This document shows positions 40,915 through 50,590 of a stretch of 64,000 bases of DNA, one piece after another; within the stretch, counting starts at the first letter, position 1, and each line of letters begins with the position of its first letter. The stretch lies in assembly GCA_030247675.1 (NCBI GenBank), contig JAOTRX010000010.1:124001-188000 (forward strand), read 5' to 3'. The position numbers and the translations under genes were made by a program. The notes under the pieces were generated by a model. It saw nothing but the letters and a program-made list of their open reading frames with translations. It did no database searches and was not told the DNA's origin. Origin of the DNA: Desulforhopalus sp. (GTDB lineage Bacteria; Desulfobacterota; Desulfobulbia; Desulfobulbales; Desulfocapsaceae).

Positions 40915-42063
40915 ATGCCACAGCAAGGTGTTTTGACAGGAATTCGGGTGCTCGATTTGTCGCGGATGCTCCCCGGCCCCTATTGTTCGATGATTCTTGG
41001 CGATCACGGTGCCCAGGTCATTGCCATCGAGGATAAAAAGTTTCAGAGCGACGGCCTGTTTTTCAGCGATTTGAACCGCAATAAACGCCACCTGTCGTTG
41101 AATCTGAAAAGCCCGCAAGGCATGGAGGTATTCTTCCGGCTGGTGGAGAAGGCCGATGTCATCCTTGAGGGTTTTCGCCCCGGGGTTGTGGAGCGGCTGG
41201 GGGTGGATTACCAGACGGTACGGCAGAAAAATCCCCGGATCATCTACTGCTCGATTAGTGGTTTCGGTCAGACCGGTCCCGCACGTCTCCGGGCCGGCCA
41301 CGATGTCAATTATTTGAGCGCCTCGGGGGTGCTCAGCCTTATTGGCGAGAAGCACCGGCCGCCGGCCATCCCCGGCGTGCAGGTCGCCGACATTGCCGGC
41401 GGTGGACTGAATGCGGTCATTGGCATCCTCTTGGCCCTGCTTGCCAGGGAAAGAACCGGCGAAGGCCAGTATATCGATATCTCAATGACCGACGGTATGG
41501 TCGGCTTTCTTTCCCTGCCGTATTATTTTGCCCGGCAAAACGGACAGCCTCCGCAACAAGGTGATGCCCTGCTTTCCCATCGCTACGCCTGCTACAACAC
41601 CTATGAAACCGCCGACGGCCGGTATCTCGCCCTCGGCGCCGTCGAAAACAAGTTCTGGCGCGGACTTTGTGATCACCTGCAGTGTCCGGAATATATTGCC
41701 CTGCAGTATGACGAGACACGGCGGCAAGAGATCATCGACTTTCTTCGCCAAACCTTTCTCGGCAAGACCCTTGCCGCCTGGGAAGCGGAGCTGGCAGGTC
41801 TTGACATCTGCTGCACGGTGGTCAGAACCATGGATGAGGTCCTGACCAACGAGCTGTTTCAAGAGCGGGAGATGGTTTACAGCTACACCGACGCCAACGG
41901 GGCAGAGCGCCACGGCTTTGGGATCCCGGTGAAGCTGAGCAGGACACCGGGCAGCATCAGGACGATGCCCACTGCCTTCGGGGCGGCAACCAGGGAGATT
42001 CTGGCCGAGGCCGGGTACACGGACGACCAGATAGCCGCCATGGTCGCCGGAGGTGTGGTGTAG
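40915..42063 (+). CDS. CaiB/BaiF-family protein, alpha-methylacyl-CoA racemase-like
   Basis: A 382-residue family III CoA-transferase fold. Two residues of the racemase catalytic set are visible: His in RAGHDVNYLSASGVL near residue 126, and Asp in GQYIDISMTDGMVGF near 194 (the conserved Asp of the fold). The GHDxNY segment is typical of alpha-methylacyl-CoA racemases, which invert the 2-methyl centre of branched acyl-CoAs before beta-oxidation, rather than of oxalate- or carnitine-CoA transferases. A GGGGGAAAG site precedes the ATG at 40915. It lies downstream of the corrinoid adenosyltransferase gene. Confidence 0.83.
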   Translation: MPQQGVLTGIRVLDLSRMLPGPYCSMILGDHGAQVIAIEDKKFQSDGLFFSDLNRNKRHLSLNLKSPQGMEVFFRLVEKADVILEGFRPGVVERLGVDYQTVRQKNPRIIYCSISGFGQTGPARLRAGHDVNYLSASGVLSLIGEKHRPPAIPGVQVADIAGGGLNAVIGILLALLARERTGEGQYIDISMTDGMVGFLSLPYYFARQNGQPPQQGDALLSHRYACYNTYETADGRYLALGAVENKFWRGLCDHLQCPEYIALQYDETRRQEIIDFLRQTFLGKTLAAWEAELAGLDICCTVVRTMDEVLTNELFQEREMVYSYTDANGAERHGFGIPVKLSRTPGSIRTMPTAFGAATREILAEAGYTDDQIAAMVAGGVV

Positions 42064-42092
42064 CGCGGCCCGGGCGGGTCTTTAGCGGCGGT

Positions 42093-42773
42093 CTACTTCT
42101 GTCCCAGTTCAGCTGCCGCGTCTGCCGCAAAATCGCTTAGTTGCCCGCCGAAGTTCTCAAAGAATCTCGGGTAGGTTTTGCCGTAGGCCTCGAAGATTCT
42201 GGCAAAGGGCAGGTCGGCGAAGTGACCGTGATCCTTTACATATTCCATGTGTCTTTGGCCATGGGTGTCGTAGGGATGAAAGATCGAGTCATGGATGCCG
42301 TCAAACTCAAGAGGGACCACGCCAAACTTGGTGCATAGCGCCAGGTTGAAGGCGGGGGTCGCCTTGACCCATTTTTCCTGCAGGTACATCTCCGTATAGC
42401 CGTGGTAGACAAAGAGGTCGGTGCCCATCATCGCCCGCAGTTTGGCGGTTGACAGGTGATTGGTGACATCGGCGAAGCCCAGGCGGCAGGGGATGCCCTG
42501 TTGCCTGCCGACCGCAGCCAGCAGAACCGCCTTAGCAACGCAATAGCCGGATTGTTTTTTGAGGACCGAGCTGGCCTTCATCGCCTCAGGAGAGTAGCGC
42601 AGATCGTAGGGATCGTACTTGATTTGGTCGCGCACCGCGTAGTACAGGGCAAGTGCCCGGTTCATCGGCATTTTTTCCTCGCGGCAGACGCCGTTTGCAA
42701 AAGCCGCCACCTCGGGGCTGTCGAAATCGAGGAAGAAGGTGGGCAGCAGGTACTGATTAAGGTCTTCAGACAT
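42093..42773 (-). CDS. Transglutaminase-like domain protein
   Basis: A 226-residue protein with a transglutaminase-like core: Cys in KKQSGYCVAKAVLLAAVGR, His in VYHGYTEMYLQ, and the strand KWVKATPAFN. In that strand the usual Asp of the triad is replaced by Thr, so the third residue may come from elsewhere or activity may be lost. There is no signal peptide, so it is cytoplasmic. It starts 5 bases after the crotonase stop on the same strand and is probably co-transcribed. Confidence 0.78.
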   Translation of the reverse strand: MSEDLNQYLLPTFFLDFDSPEVAAFANGVCREEKMPMNRALALYYAVRDQIKYDPYDLRYSPEAMKASSVLKKQSGYCVAKAVLLAAVGRQQGIPCRLGFADVTNHLSTAKLRAMMGTDLFVYHGYTEMYLQEKWVKATPAFNLALCTKFGVVPLEFDGIHDSIFHPYDTHGQRHMEYVKDHGHFADLPFARIFEAYGKTYPRFFENFGGQLSDFAADAAAELGQK

Positions 42774-42778
42774 GGCAA

Positions 42779-43600
42779 TCAGGTTCCGGTAAATTGTGGT
42801 TTGCGTTTTTCGGCGAAGGCGGTCACCGCCTCCTGTAAGTCCCTGGAGGGGATGATATTAGCGCTGATCGAGGCCACATATTTCAGGCCGTCATCGATCG
42901 ATTTCCCTACGCAATAATTGAGGACGTCCTTCGATGCCTGGACGGCCAGCGGCGAGTTGCCGGCGATCTCGGTGGCCAGTGTCAGGGCTCTTTCCATGAG
43001 GGCCTGTTGGTCGGGGCAGACCTCGTTTACCAGAAGGATCTCTTTGGCCTTGGCGGCATCGATAGTTCTTGCGGTATAGGCCAGTTCCCGGGCATAACCC
43101 TGGCCGACGATCAAAGGGATGCGTTGGAGAACGCCGACATCGGCGACAAAACCGACCGCCGCCTCTTTCAAGGAGAACTGGGCGTCCGCTGAACAGATAC
43201 GGATGTCGCAGGCGGTGGCCATGTCGAGTCCGGCCCCGACGCAATGGCCGTGAATGGCGGCAATGACCGGTTTTCGGCATTTTTCAATGGCCGAGATGCC
43301 GTTCTGGAGCTGCCTGATCTTCGGGAGAAAGCGCCATTTGGTGGCACCTGATTGGTTTTTATCCATGAGTTCAGGAAGTTGGGGAACCATTCCCTGGAGA
43401 TCAATTCCTGCCGAGAAGCAGGATCCCTTGCCGGCGACAATGACTACCCGAATCTCCGGGTCTTCATCGAGGCCGGCAAAGATAGCCAGCGGCTCCGTCC
43501 AGGCCGCCGGGCCCATGGCGTTTTTCTTTTCCGGACGATTGAGGTATACCCAGGCGATGGGACCCTGCTTTTCAACAAGATAGAAGTGGTTTTGATTCAT
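42779..43600 (-). CDS. Enoyl-CoA hydratase/isomerase (crotonase family)
   Basis: A 273-residue crotonase-fold protein. The first oxyanion-hole segment is KGSCFSAGIDLQG and the second AAIHGHCVGAGLDMATACDIRI. The glutamates typical of hydratases (E-x(20)-E) are not both obvious: the region after the second motif reads FSLKEAAVGFVADVGVLQRIPLIVG, where the Asp in VADVG is typical of dienoyl-CoA isomerases (ECH1-like). A hydratase or Delta3,5-Delta2,4-dienoyl-CoA isomerase role is likely. It is the first gene of a two-gene unit with the transglutaminase-like gene. Confidence 0.85.
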   Translation of the reverse strand: MNQNHFYLVEKQGPIAWVYLNRPEKKNAMGPAAWTEPLAIFAGLDEDPEIRVVIVAGKGSCFSAGIDLQGMVPQLPELMDKNQSGATKWRFLPKIRQLQNGISAIEKCRKPVIAAIHGHCVGAGLDMATACDIRICSADAQFSLKEAAVGFVADVGVLQRIPLIVGQGYARELAYTARTIDAAKAKEILLVNEVCPDQQALMERALTLATEIAGNSPLAVQASKDVLNYCVGKSIDDGLKYVASISANIIPSRDLQEAVTAFAEKRKPQFTGT

Positions 43601-43807
43601 AAGTATCTCCGAGTGGTGATGCTACGCATTGCCCAAACAGTAGCACAGTTTTATTGTTTGCCGGAGTCTATAGGGATTTGGGCGGATTGAGTAAACATTG
43701 TCGAGAGCGGCGGTCGATATTTGCATATTCACCAAGGATCATTACTATAACCGTCAAGTCGGACAATTTGTATCAGTCAATTCAATGAGAATTGGAGGGA
43801 AGGGGCT

Positions 43808-44158
43808 TTGCCATTAAAAATCGCCATCCTGGTACGGGAAGAAACCACCAAGCGTTGTACCGGTAAAGGTTGTCTGCGCAGCTTTTTTGAAAAAACTGAA
43901 AGCTTTGCCAGGTATCGTGGGCAACACGTTGAATTGGTAGCATTCTTTCATACCGGCGGTGACCTTGACCATAAACTTGCGAAACTGAAGAAGTCCGGGG
44001 TCGAGGTTATCCATCTGTCGACCTGTCTGCGCGGCAAGGACCCCAATTACCACCGGTTTATTGAGCAGGTTTCCAGGGATTTTACCGTGGTTGGCTACAC
44101 CCACGGCTCAGAAGAGGCGAAGGTCCCGAGCCCTTTTCCCGTTTCCAGCAAAGGGTAA
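43808..44158 (+). CDS. CGGC-domain-like protein
   Basis: A 116-residue protein that fits the small CGGC family, thought to bind metal. Seen are REETTKRCTGKGCLRSF (CxxxxC), VELVAFFHTGGD at the place of the name-giving Cys-Gly-Gly-Cys, and VEVIHLSTCLRGKDPNYHRF. The family's CGGC is HTGG here and a later Cys is Asn, so the metal site is altered. The start is a TTG with GGAGGGAAGGGG upstream. It is followed after 3 bases by the Nudix gene. Function unknown. Confidence 0.6.
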   Translation: MPLKIAILVREETTKRCTGKGCLRSFFEKTESFARYRGQHVELVAFFHTGGDLDHKLAKLKKSGVEVIHLSTCLRGKDPNYHRFIEQVSRDFTVVGYTHGSEEAKVPSPFPVSSKG

Positions 44159-44161
44159 GAG

Positions 44162-44830
44162 GTGGCCGTCATCGATCTTCTCTGCACCGAAAAACTACGG
44201 CAGGATATCGCCGGAAAAATCGCAGGTCATCAGCGGCTTGCCCTGCCGCCGGCCAAATTGCGGCAAGCGGCGGTGGCGCTCTGCGTCGTTGACTATTGCG
44301 GCGAGGGCGATTTGGACGGCCTTGCTCCGGTGCCACTTGATAGCGCTGCCCTAATTTTGACGAGAAGGGCAAAAACCATGAAGAATCATCCGGGGCAGTG
44401 GGCCTTGCCGGGCGGTCGCCTGGATGCCGGTGAAAGCCCGGAACAGGCCGCCCTCCGTGAACTGAACGAGGAGGTTGGCCTGGAACTGACGCCCGACCGG
44501 GTGTTTGGCTGCCTTGATGACTTTATAACCAGATCCGGGTTCATCATCACGCCGGTGGTGGTTTGGGGCGGGCCCGGGGTCGTGCTCGTCAAGAACGACC
44601 GCGAGGTCTCCTCGATCCACCGCATTCCCTGCGCCGAATTGTTACGCCGTGATGCACCCCTGCTCGAAACCGTCGGCGGCGATCACCAACCGGTGCTTTT
44701 CATGCCGGTTGGTGACACCTGGATTGCCGCCCCGACCGCTGCCATGCTCCTTCAATTTCGCGAGGTCGCACTTCTCGGGCGGGAGATCAGGGTCGGTCAT
44801 TACGAACAACCCACCTTTGCCTGGCGGTAA
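44162..44830 (+). CDS. Nudix hydrolase, CoA pyrophosphatase-like
   Basis: A 222-residue Nudix protein. The box is complete: GGRLDAGESPEQAALRELNEEVGLEL fits G-x5-E-x7-REU-x-EE-x-GU. Upstream, LPPAKLRQAAVALCVVDY and TRRAKTMKNHPGQWALPGG resemble the CoA-specific UPF0035 region of CoA diphosphatases such as NudL. It would cleave CoA or acyl-CoA to phosphopantetheine and 3',5'-ADP. The start is GTG at 44162, closely spaced after the CGGC gene. It converges on icmF. Confidence 0.82.
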   Translation: MAVIDLLCTEKLRQDIAGKIAGHQRLALPPAKLRQAAVALCVVDYCGEGDLDGLAPVPLDSAALILTRRAKTMKNHPGQWALPGGRLDAGESPEQAALRELNEEVGLELTPDRVFGCLDDFITRSGFIITPVVVWGGPGVVLVKNDREVSSIHRIPCAELLRRDAPLLETVGGDHQPVLFMPVGDTWIAAPTAAMLLQFREVALLGREIRVGHYEQPTFAWR

Positions 44831-44890
44831 GGCTACGTTGGCAGCTAGTAAGCCCAATCGAAAACCAGCCCTTGCGGTGTGAATACCCGC

Positions 44891-47800
44891 CTACATATTC
44901 CGCCGGTACCGCCCTCCCACCGCGTACAATGCGTTGGCGATCTGCCCGAGACTGCAGGATTTCACCGTATCCAGGAGCTCGGCAAAGATATTGCCACCGG
45001 AGAGGGCAACCCCTTGCAATCGGCTGAGAGCCGCCTCGCTTTCATGTTTATGGCGTTCATGGAAGGAGGCAAGTCTGCTGATCTGCTCGTTCTTTTCGTC
45101 ATCGGTGGACCGGGCCAATTCCAGGGTGGCATTCAGGGCATCGAAGTCGGCATTCGGGTTACGGAAGGTGTTGACGCCGATGATCGGCAATTCGCCTGAA
45201 TGCTTCTGGCGCTCGTAATACATCGATTCTTCCTGGATCTTGCTCCGCTGGTAGCCGGTTTCCATGGCACCGAGAACGCCGCCCCGTTCGGTGAGCCGGT
45301 CAAATTCCGCCAGGACCGCTTCCTCGACGAGGTCGGTAAGTTCCTCGACAATAAAACTGCCCTGGTTGGGGTTTTCGTTTTTCGCCAGGCCCCATTCCCG
45401 GTTGATAATCAGTTGAATAGCCAGCGCCCGGCGCACCGATTCCGAGGATGGGGTGGTGATCGCCTCGTCGTAGGCGTTGGTGTGCAGGCTGTTGCAGTTG
45501 TCATAGATGGCGCAAAGGGCCTGCAGGGTGGTGCGGGTATCGTTAAACTGGATTTCCTGGCTGTGCAGCGACCGGCCGGAGGTCTGGATATGGTATTTGA
45601 GCCGTTGGGAAGTGGTTGAGGCGCCGTATTTTTCGCGCATGGCAACCGCCCAGATGCGCCTGGCGACCCGGCCGATAACGGTGTATTCGGGGTCCATACC
45701 GTTGGAGAAGAAGAACGACAGGTTCGGGGCTATCTCGTCAATGGACATGCCCCGCGCCAGATAGTATTCAACGTAGGTGAAGCCGTTGGAAAGGGTCAAA
45801 GCCAGCTGGGTCAGCGGGTTGGCCCCGGCCTCGGCGATATGATAGCCGGACACCGACACCGAATAGAAGTTCTTGACCTTATTGGCGATGAAGTACTCCT
45901 GAATGTCGCCCATCATCTTTAAGGCAAATTCGATGGAGAAGATGCAGGTGTTCTGCCCCTGGTCTTCCTTGAGGATATCCGCCTGGACGGTGCCCCGGAC
46001 GTTGGCGAGGACCAGGGCTTTGATCTCAGCGTATTCCGAGGTGTCCGGACGGCGGTTATGCTCTGCGGCGAATTTTTCCACCTGCTGGTCGATGGCGGTA
46101 TTCATGAACATCGCCAGGATGATCGGCGCCGGGCCGTTGATGGTCATGGACACCGAGGTCGTCGGTGAACACAGGTCAAAGCCGTCGTAGAGAAGTTTCA
46201 GATCGTCAAGGGTGCAGATGCTGACTCCCGAGGTGCCGATCTTGCCGTAGATATCCGGGCGAATCGCCGGGTCCCAGCCATAGAGGGTAACGGAATCAAA
46301 GGCGGTGGACAGCCGTTTGGCCGGATAATTCTCGGAAAGCAGTTTGAAGCGCTTGTTGGTCTGGGCAGGGCCGCCCTCGCCGGCGAACATCCGGGTTGGG
46401 TCTTCGCCCGTTCGTTTCATCGGGAAGACCCCGCCGGTGTAGGGGAAGTAGCCGGGTAGATTTTCCTTGCGCATCCAGGTGTAAATATCTGCCGGATCGG
46501 TGAATTTTGGTAATGCCACCTTGCGAATCTTGGAGTGGGACAAGGACTGAGTGACGAGGGGCACGCAGATTTTCCGGTTGCGCACCGTATACACCAACTG
46601 GTCGCCGGAATAGTCTTCCTTGGTTTTTTCCCAGCCATGCAGGAGGCCGGAGGTTTCTTGGCTGATGGCCCCGGCCAGAGCGGCGGTTTTTTCCTTCAGG
46701 TGGCCGAGCAGTTTGGCAACCTCCGGCTTGTCCTGATCGTCGGCCAGCAATATTTCCAGGCTTTTCTGCAGGTGGTGGTGGCGGCGAACCGCTGTGGCCT
46801 GTTTTTTGGTGGTATTGTGGTAGCTGCGGACCGTATCCGAGATCTCGGCCAGGTAGCGAATGCGTTGCGAGGGGATGACGATAGTCTTGGACGAGGACAT
46901 CTTCTCCGCCGGCTTGGGCAGGCTGGGGTGGAGCTCCAGGCCGGTTTTCTTCTTCAGTTCCTCGATAATTCCATGGTAGAGGGCGGTGATGCCGTCGTCG
47001 TTGAATTTTGAGGCGATGGTGCCGTATACCGGGAAGTCCTCCGCCGCCATGTCCCAGGCCTTGTGGTTGCGCTGCACCTGCTTGCGGATATCACGAATGG
47101 CATCGTCGCTGCCCTTTTTTTCAAATTTATTGACGACGATGATGTCGGCGTAGTCGAGCATGTCGATTTTCTCCAGCTGCGACGGGGCGCCGTACTCGCT
47201 GGTCATGACATAGATGGCAACATCGGCGATTTCGGTGATCTTCGAATCGCCCTGGCCTATGCCGGCGGTTTCGGCAATGATCAGATCGAAGCCGGCGGCC
47301 TTTGCCACCTGGATTGCCTCCGGCAGTGCCTCGGAGACCTCGCTGGCAGAATCCCTGGTTGCCAGGCTGCGCATATAGATGTTTTCCGACTGGCTGAGCG
47401 AATTCATGCGGATACGGTCGCCGAGCAAGGCGCCGCCGGTTTTCTTCCGGGAGGGATCGCAGCAGATGACGGCAATGCGGATATCTTTCAGATCATGGAG
47501 GAACCTGACAAGTATCTCGTCGGTGAGCGATGACTTGCCGGCGCCACCGGTACCGGTAATGCCAATGACCGGCGGGTGGTTTTTCTCGGCAAGCGGGCTG
47601 ATAGCCGCCATGAGCTGACCAAGATTGTCCTGGCCGCCGATCTTGGCCTGCTGGACAGCGGAGATATAGCCGGCGATGGCCTTCGGGTTGTTCCAGAGCA
47701 GATGATCCGGCTGCAGGTCGTGGTAGGGAAGGGTCGGAAAATCGAGGAGTTCAACCATATGGTTAATCATTCCCTGGAGGCCCATCGAGGCGCCGTCCTC

Positions 47801-48175
47801 AGGAGAATAGATCTTCGCCACACCGTATTGTTCGAGTTCTTTTATCTCGTCGGCGACAATGACCCCGCCGCCGCCGCCGAAGACCTTAATATGCGAGGCG
47901 TTTTTCTCCTTTAAAAGGTCGATCATGTATTTGAAGGCTTCCATATGCCCGCCCTGGTAGCTCGACATGGCGATACCCTGAGCGTCTTCGGCGATGGCTG
48001 TGTCAACCAGTTCTTGAACCGAGCGGTTATGCGCCAGATGGATAACTTCAACCCCTGAGTCCTGCATAATCCTGCGCATGATGTTGGTGGAGGCATCATG
48101 GCCGTCGAAAAGGGAGGTGGCGGTGATTACTCGTACAAGGTTTTTCGGCCGGTAGACTACAACATTCGCATTCAT
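44891..48175 (-). CDS. icmF: Fused isobutyryl-CoA mutase (IcmF)
   Basis: A 1094-residue B12 enzyme interconverting isobutyryl-CoA and n-butyryl-CoA. Order of domains: N-terminal cobalamin-binding domain with TATSLFDGHDAS (the DxHxxG-type ligand loop), a MeaB-like G-protein chaperone with GTGGAGKSSLTDE and VNKFEKKGSDDA, a linker, and the C-terminal substrate TIM barrel. The barrel has RMFAGEGGPAQTNKRF with Phe at the position that is Tyr in methylmalonyl-CoA mutase, and NFYSVSVSGYHIAEAGANP, both as in IcmF. The ATG follows AAGGAGAAATC. It is the only gene between the convergent Nudix gene and the co-directional TetR regulator gene. Confidence 0.95.
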   Translation of the reverse strand: MNANVVVYRPKNLVRVITATSLFDGHDASTNIMRRIMQDSGVEVIHLAHNRSVQELVDTAIAEDAQGIAMSSYQGGHMEAFKYMIDLLKEKNASHIKVFGGGGGVIVADEIKELEQYGVAKIYSPEDGASMGLQGMINHMVELLDFPTLPYHDLQPDHLLWNNPKAIAGYISAVQQAKIGGQDNLGQLMAAISPLAEKNHPPVIGITGTGGAGKSSLTDEILVRFLHDLKDIRIAVICCDPSRKKTGGALLGDRIRMNSLSQSENIYMRSLATRDSASEVSEALPEAIQVAKAAGFDLIIAETAGIGQGDSKITEIADVAIYVMTSEYGAPSQLEKIDMLDYADIIVVNKFEKKGSDDAIRDIRKQVQRNHKAWDMAAEDFPVYGTIASKFNDDGITALYHGIIEELKKKTGLELHPSLPKPAEKMSSSKTIVIPSQRIRYLAEISDTVRSYHNTTKKQATAVRRHHHLQKSLEILLADDQDKPEVAKLLGHLKEKTAALAGAISQETSGLLHGWEKTKEDYSGDQLVYTVRNRKICVPLVTQSLSHSKIRKVALPKFTDPADIYTWMRKENLPGYFPYTGGVFPMKRTGEDPTRMFAGEGGPAQTNKRFKLLSENYPAKRLSTAFDSVTLYGWDPAIRPDIYGKIGTSGVSICTLDDLKLLYDGFDLCSPTTSVSMTINGPAPIILAMFMNTAIDQQVEKFAAEHNRRPDTSEYAEIKALVLANVRGTVQADILKEDQGQNTCIFSIEFALKMMGDIQEYFIANKVKNFYSVSVSGYHIAEAGANPLTQLALTLSNGFTYVEYYLARGMSIDEIAPNLSFFFSNGMDPEYTVIGRVARRIWAVAMREKYGASTTSQRLKYHIQTSGRSLHSQEIQFNDTRTTLQALCAIYDNCNSLHTNAYDEAITTPSSESVRRALAIQLIINREWGLAKNENPNQGSFIVEELTDLVEEAVLAEFDRLTERGGVLGAMETGYQRSKIQEESMYYERQKHSGELPIIGVNTFRNPNADFDALNATLELARSTDDEKNEQISRLASFHERHKHESEAALSRLQGVALSGGNIFAELLDTVKSCSLGQIANALYAVGGRYRRNM

Positions 48176-48254
48176 GATTTCTCCTTGTGTCGCTCAAAAA
48201 GCTGAGGATGAGCGGGTCATGGTTTGTAGGAGGCAAATGGCAGTCAAGGGACTT

Positions 48255-48938
48255 CTAAATCGACACAACCGTCGCTGGATCGTGACCGGCATTTTTTGCT
48301 TCCTCAAGAAAACTCATAATAAATTCGGTTTGTTTTTCTATATACTGCTCGATGGTAAAGTGTTTACCGAAGTACCAGCGCCTAAAGGCCCAGGTATGTC
48401 CGAGTACTGATATGTTATGGCCGATTAGATTGATCGTATCATCTTCGAGCATCGGTAACTTGCCTATGCTGCGAAGTTCGTACATCGCTTCAATAAAAAG
48501 ACCGGTGATCCGCAATTCCGCTTCAAGCACCTTTTCCTGCCATTTCAGAGGAAGGAAGTGGGTGACCTGATACATCAGCAGGACGTGGTCGCTCATTCTA
48601 TTACAGGCAAGAAAATACTCGCGGATGACCTCGGCCAGAGCCGCTTTACCGATGGTTGGCCTGGCGAGGGCCTCCTTCACTCCTTTTTCAACCTCCGAAT
48701 GGATAGCAATACACACCAGGTAGAGCACGTCATCCTTTGTCGATACGTATTCATACAGCGAACCAATGGACAGCCCGGTTTCCCTGGCCAGGGCGCGGGT
48801 GGTTGTTTTGTGGTATCCATGCTTTATGAAGAGCTTAACGGCCCCATCGGCTATCTGCCGCCTTCGTTCCTTGACCAGATCTTGATTTTTAATATTGGTG
48901 GTGACTTCGTCTCCGAAGCTTATATCCTCAATGTCCAT
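48255..48938 (-). CDS. TetR-family transcriptional regulator
   Basis: A 227-residue regulator with an N-terminal helix-turn-helix (RRQIADGAVKLFIKHGYHKTTTRALARETGLSIGSLYEYVSTKDDVLYLV) and a helical ligand domain with a hydrophobic pocket. It lies between icmF (same strand, downstream) and the divergent beta-oxidation genes. By position it probably controls both in response to an acyl-CoA, as FadR/PsrA-type TetR proteins do; this is inference. Confidence 0.88.
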   Translation of the reverse strand: MDIEDISFGDEVTTNIKNQDLVKERRRQIADGAVKLFIKHGYHKTTTRALARETGLSIGSLYEYVSTKDDVLYLVCIAIHSEVEKGVKEALARPTIGKAALAEVIREYFLACNRMSDHVLLMYQVTHFLPLKWQEKVLEAELRITGLFIEAMYELRSIGKLPMLEDDTINLIGHNISVLGHTWAFRRWYFGKHFTIEQYIEKQTEFIMSFLEEAKNAGHDPATVVSI

Positions 48939-49394
48939 TAGCAGTCCCCAGGATTATTCTTTTGTTTGTTGTTTGGCTTTTGCCAAAGCGATGAGCAAAA
49001 ACGTATACAAAAAAGACGCAGAACAAAAGAAAAATCTCTTCCCGACAAGGTGTTGGTAATTGCCAACAGGTTTTTTCACGAACACATTGTTTTCGGTTGC
49101 GAACCGGCAAACTCCATCACATTTCAAGTGCGGGCGGCCTGCCGAAGTTCTTTGTTACAACAACAGTACATCTGAGCGCATAAAGAAATTGACAAATTGC
49201 ATCGGTTGGGTCAGGATAAAACCGATCGAGCGCTTGGTCAGAATTGCTAACATAATATTTCTTTAATAAATTCTCAAGCAGATACCTTGCTCAATACCAA
49301 CTGTGTGGCGAAGAATTCGACGACGTGATAATCATACTCTGCCAAAAAAGAAAAGTCAGAGGGAATTTCAGCCACCTGCCAGATGAGGAAAAAA
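48939..49394. other. Divergent control region between TetR and thiolase genes
   Basis: 456 bp without a supported gene. It contains the inverted repeat ATCGGTT-N12-AACCGAT (49201-49226) and AT-rich stretches (TAACATAATATT at about 49248) that could be a -10 region of the thiolase operon. It should carry the TetR operator. Confidence 0.45.
49201..49226. promoter_or_regulatory. Candidate TetR operator: 7-bp arms with 12-bp spacer
   Basis: ATCGGTT at 49201-49207 and AACCGAT at 49220-49226 are perfect inverted arms about 170 bp upstream of the thiolase start. TetR operators are dyads of this size, so it is the best candidate seen, but its position is not diagnostic. Confidence 0.35.
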
Positions 49395-50570
49395 ATGAGA
49401 ACAGCGGTGATCGTCAGTGCGGTAAGGACCCCTTTTGGAAGTTTTGGCGGTAGTCTCAGCAAGATTGGCGCAACCGACCTGGGTGCTTTGGTTATCAAAG
49501 AAGCAGTGGCCCGGGCAGGTATTGACAAGAGTCAGGTCAATGAGTGCATCATGGGCATGGTGCTGCCATGCGGCTATGGGCAGAACCCGGCCAAACAGGC
49601 GGCGATCAAGGCCGAACTGCCGCAGGAGGTGGAGGCGGTGACCGTCAACAAGGTCTGCGGTTCGGCGCTTAAGGCAGTCATGTTGGCCGCCCAGGCGATC
49701 CAGTGCGGCGATGCCGATGTCGTTGTCGCCGGGGGTATGGAGAATATGAGTATGGCTCCCTATTACCTCGAAAAGGCCAGGTGGGGACACCGCATGGGGC
49801 CGGGCAAGATCGAAGACCATATGGTGCATGACGGACTGTGGGACGTCGTCAACGACTTTCATATGGGCATGTCCAATGAACTGATCTGCGAAAATTGGCA
49901 GGTAAACAGGGCCGACCAGGACCGCTTTGCCGAAGAGTCCTACCGCAAGGCGCTGAAAGCGATAGGTGATGGAGTCTTTAAAGACGAGATCGTGCCGGTG
50001 CCCATTCCCCAGAAAAAAGGTGAAATCAAATTCTTTGCCGAGGATGAATGCCCCACTGAAACGAGTTACGAAAGCCTAGCCAAGATGCGGCCGGCCTTTA
50101 AAAAAGACGGGGTTGGCACAGCAGGCAACGCATCGATTATCAGTGACGGGGCGGCGGCGTTGCTCCTTATGAGCCGCGAAAAGGCGGAGGAGTTGGGGTG
50201 CACGATAATGGCCGAGGTCGGCGCCCAGGCATCCGCCGGAATAGAACTGCGCTACGTGCTCATGGCGCCGATCCTGGCGATTCCCAAAGTATTGAAAAAA
50301 GAAGGAATATCCCTGGGCGATGTCGATCTCTTTGAGATCAACGAGGCCTTCAGCGGGACCTCGGTGGCGATCAACCGGGTTCTGGAACTGGATACGAAGA
50401 AGGTAAACGTCAACGGTGGAGCCGTCGCTCTCGGTCATCCGATCGGTGCCAGCGGCGGCCGGTTGCTTACCACCCTTCTTCACGAGATGATCCGCAGAGA
50501 TGCCAAGCGGGGACTGGCGTCGCTTTGTCTTGGTGGTGGTGAGGCTGTGGCTTTAGTGGTTAAACGATAA
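49395..50570 (+). CDS. Acetyl-CoA C-acetyltransferase (thiolase)
   Basis: A 391-residue thiolase that splits or forms acetoacetyl-CoA or 3-ketoacyl-CoA. Catalytic residues: Cys in NKVCGSALKAV near 90, His in GGAVALGHPIGASGGR near 348, and Cys in SLCLGGGEAVAL near 380. The ATG at 49395 follows GAGGA. It is the first gene of a co-directional set (thiolase, hydroxyacyl-CoA dehydrogenase, peptidase, crotonase, acyl-CoA dehydrogenase) that together can run a butyryl-CoA pathway in either direction. Confidence 0.95.
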   Translation: MRTAVIVSAVRTPFGSFGGSLSKIGATDLGALVIKEAVARAGIDKSQVNECIMGMVLPCGYGQNPAKQAAIKAELPQEVEAVTVNKVCGSALKAVMLAAQAIQCGDADVVVAGGMENMSMAPYYLEKARWGHRMGPGKIEDHMVHDGLWDVVNDFHMGMSNELICENWQVNRADQDRFAEESYRKALKAIGDGVFKDEIVPVPIPQKKGEIKFFAEDECPTETSYESLAKMRPAFKKDGVGTAGNASIISDGAAALLLMSREKAEELGCTIMAEVGAQASAGIELRYVLMAPILAIPKVLKKEGISLGDVDLFEINEAFSGTSVAINRVLELDTKKVNVNGGAVALGHPIGASGGRLLTTLLHEMIRRDAKRGLASLCLGGGEAVALVVKR

Positions 50571-50590
50571 TTGCGCGCAGAGAGGAAAAA

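Noticed and set aside
44831..44885. A fourth copy of the dispersed repeat
   Set aside because: Only CGAAA..ACC..GCCCTTGCGGT is shared; the first half does not align well, so it is mentioned only as a weak match.
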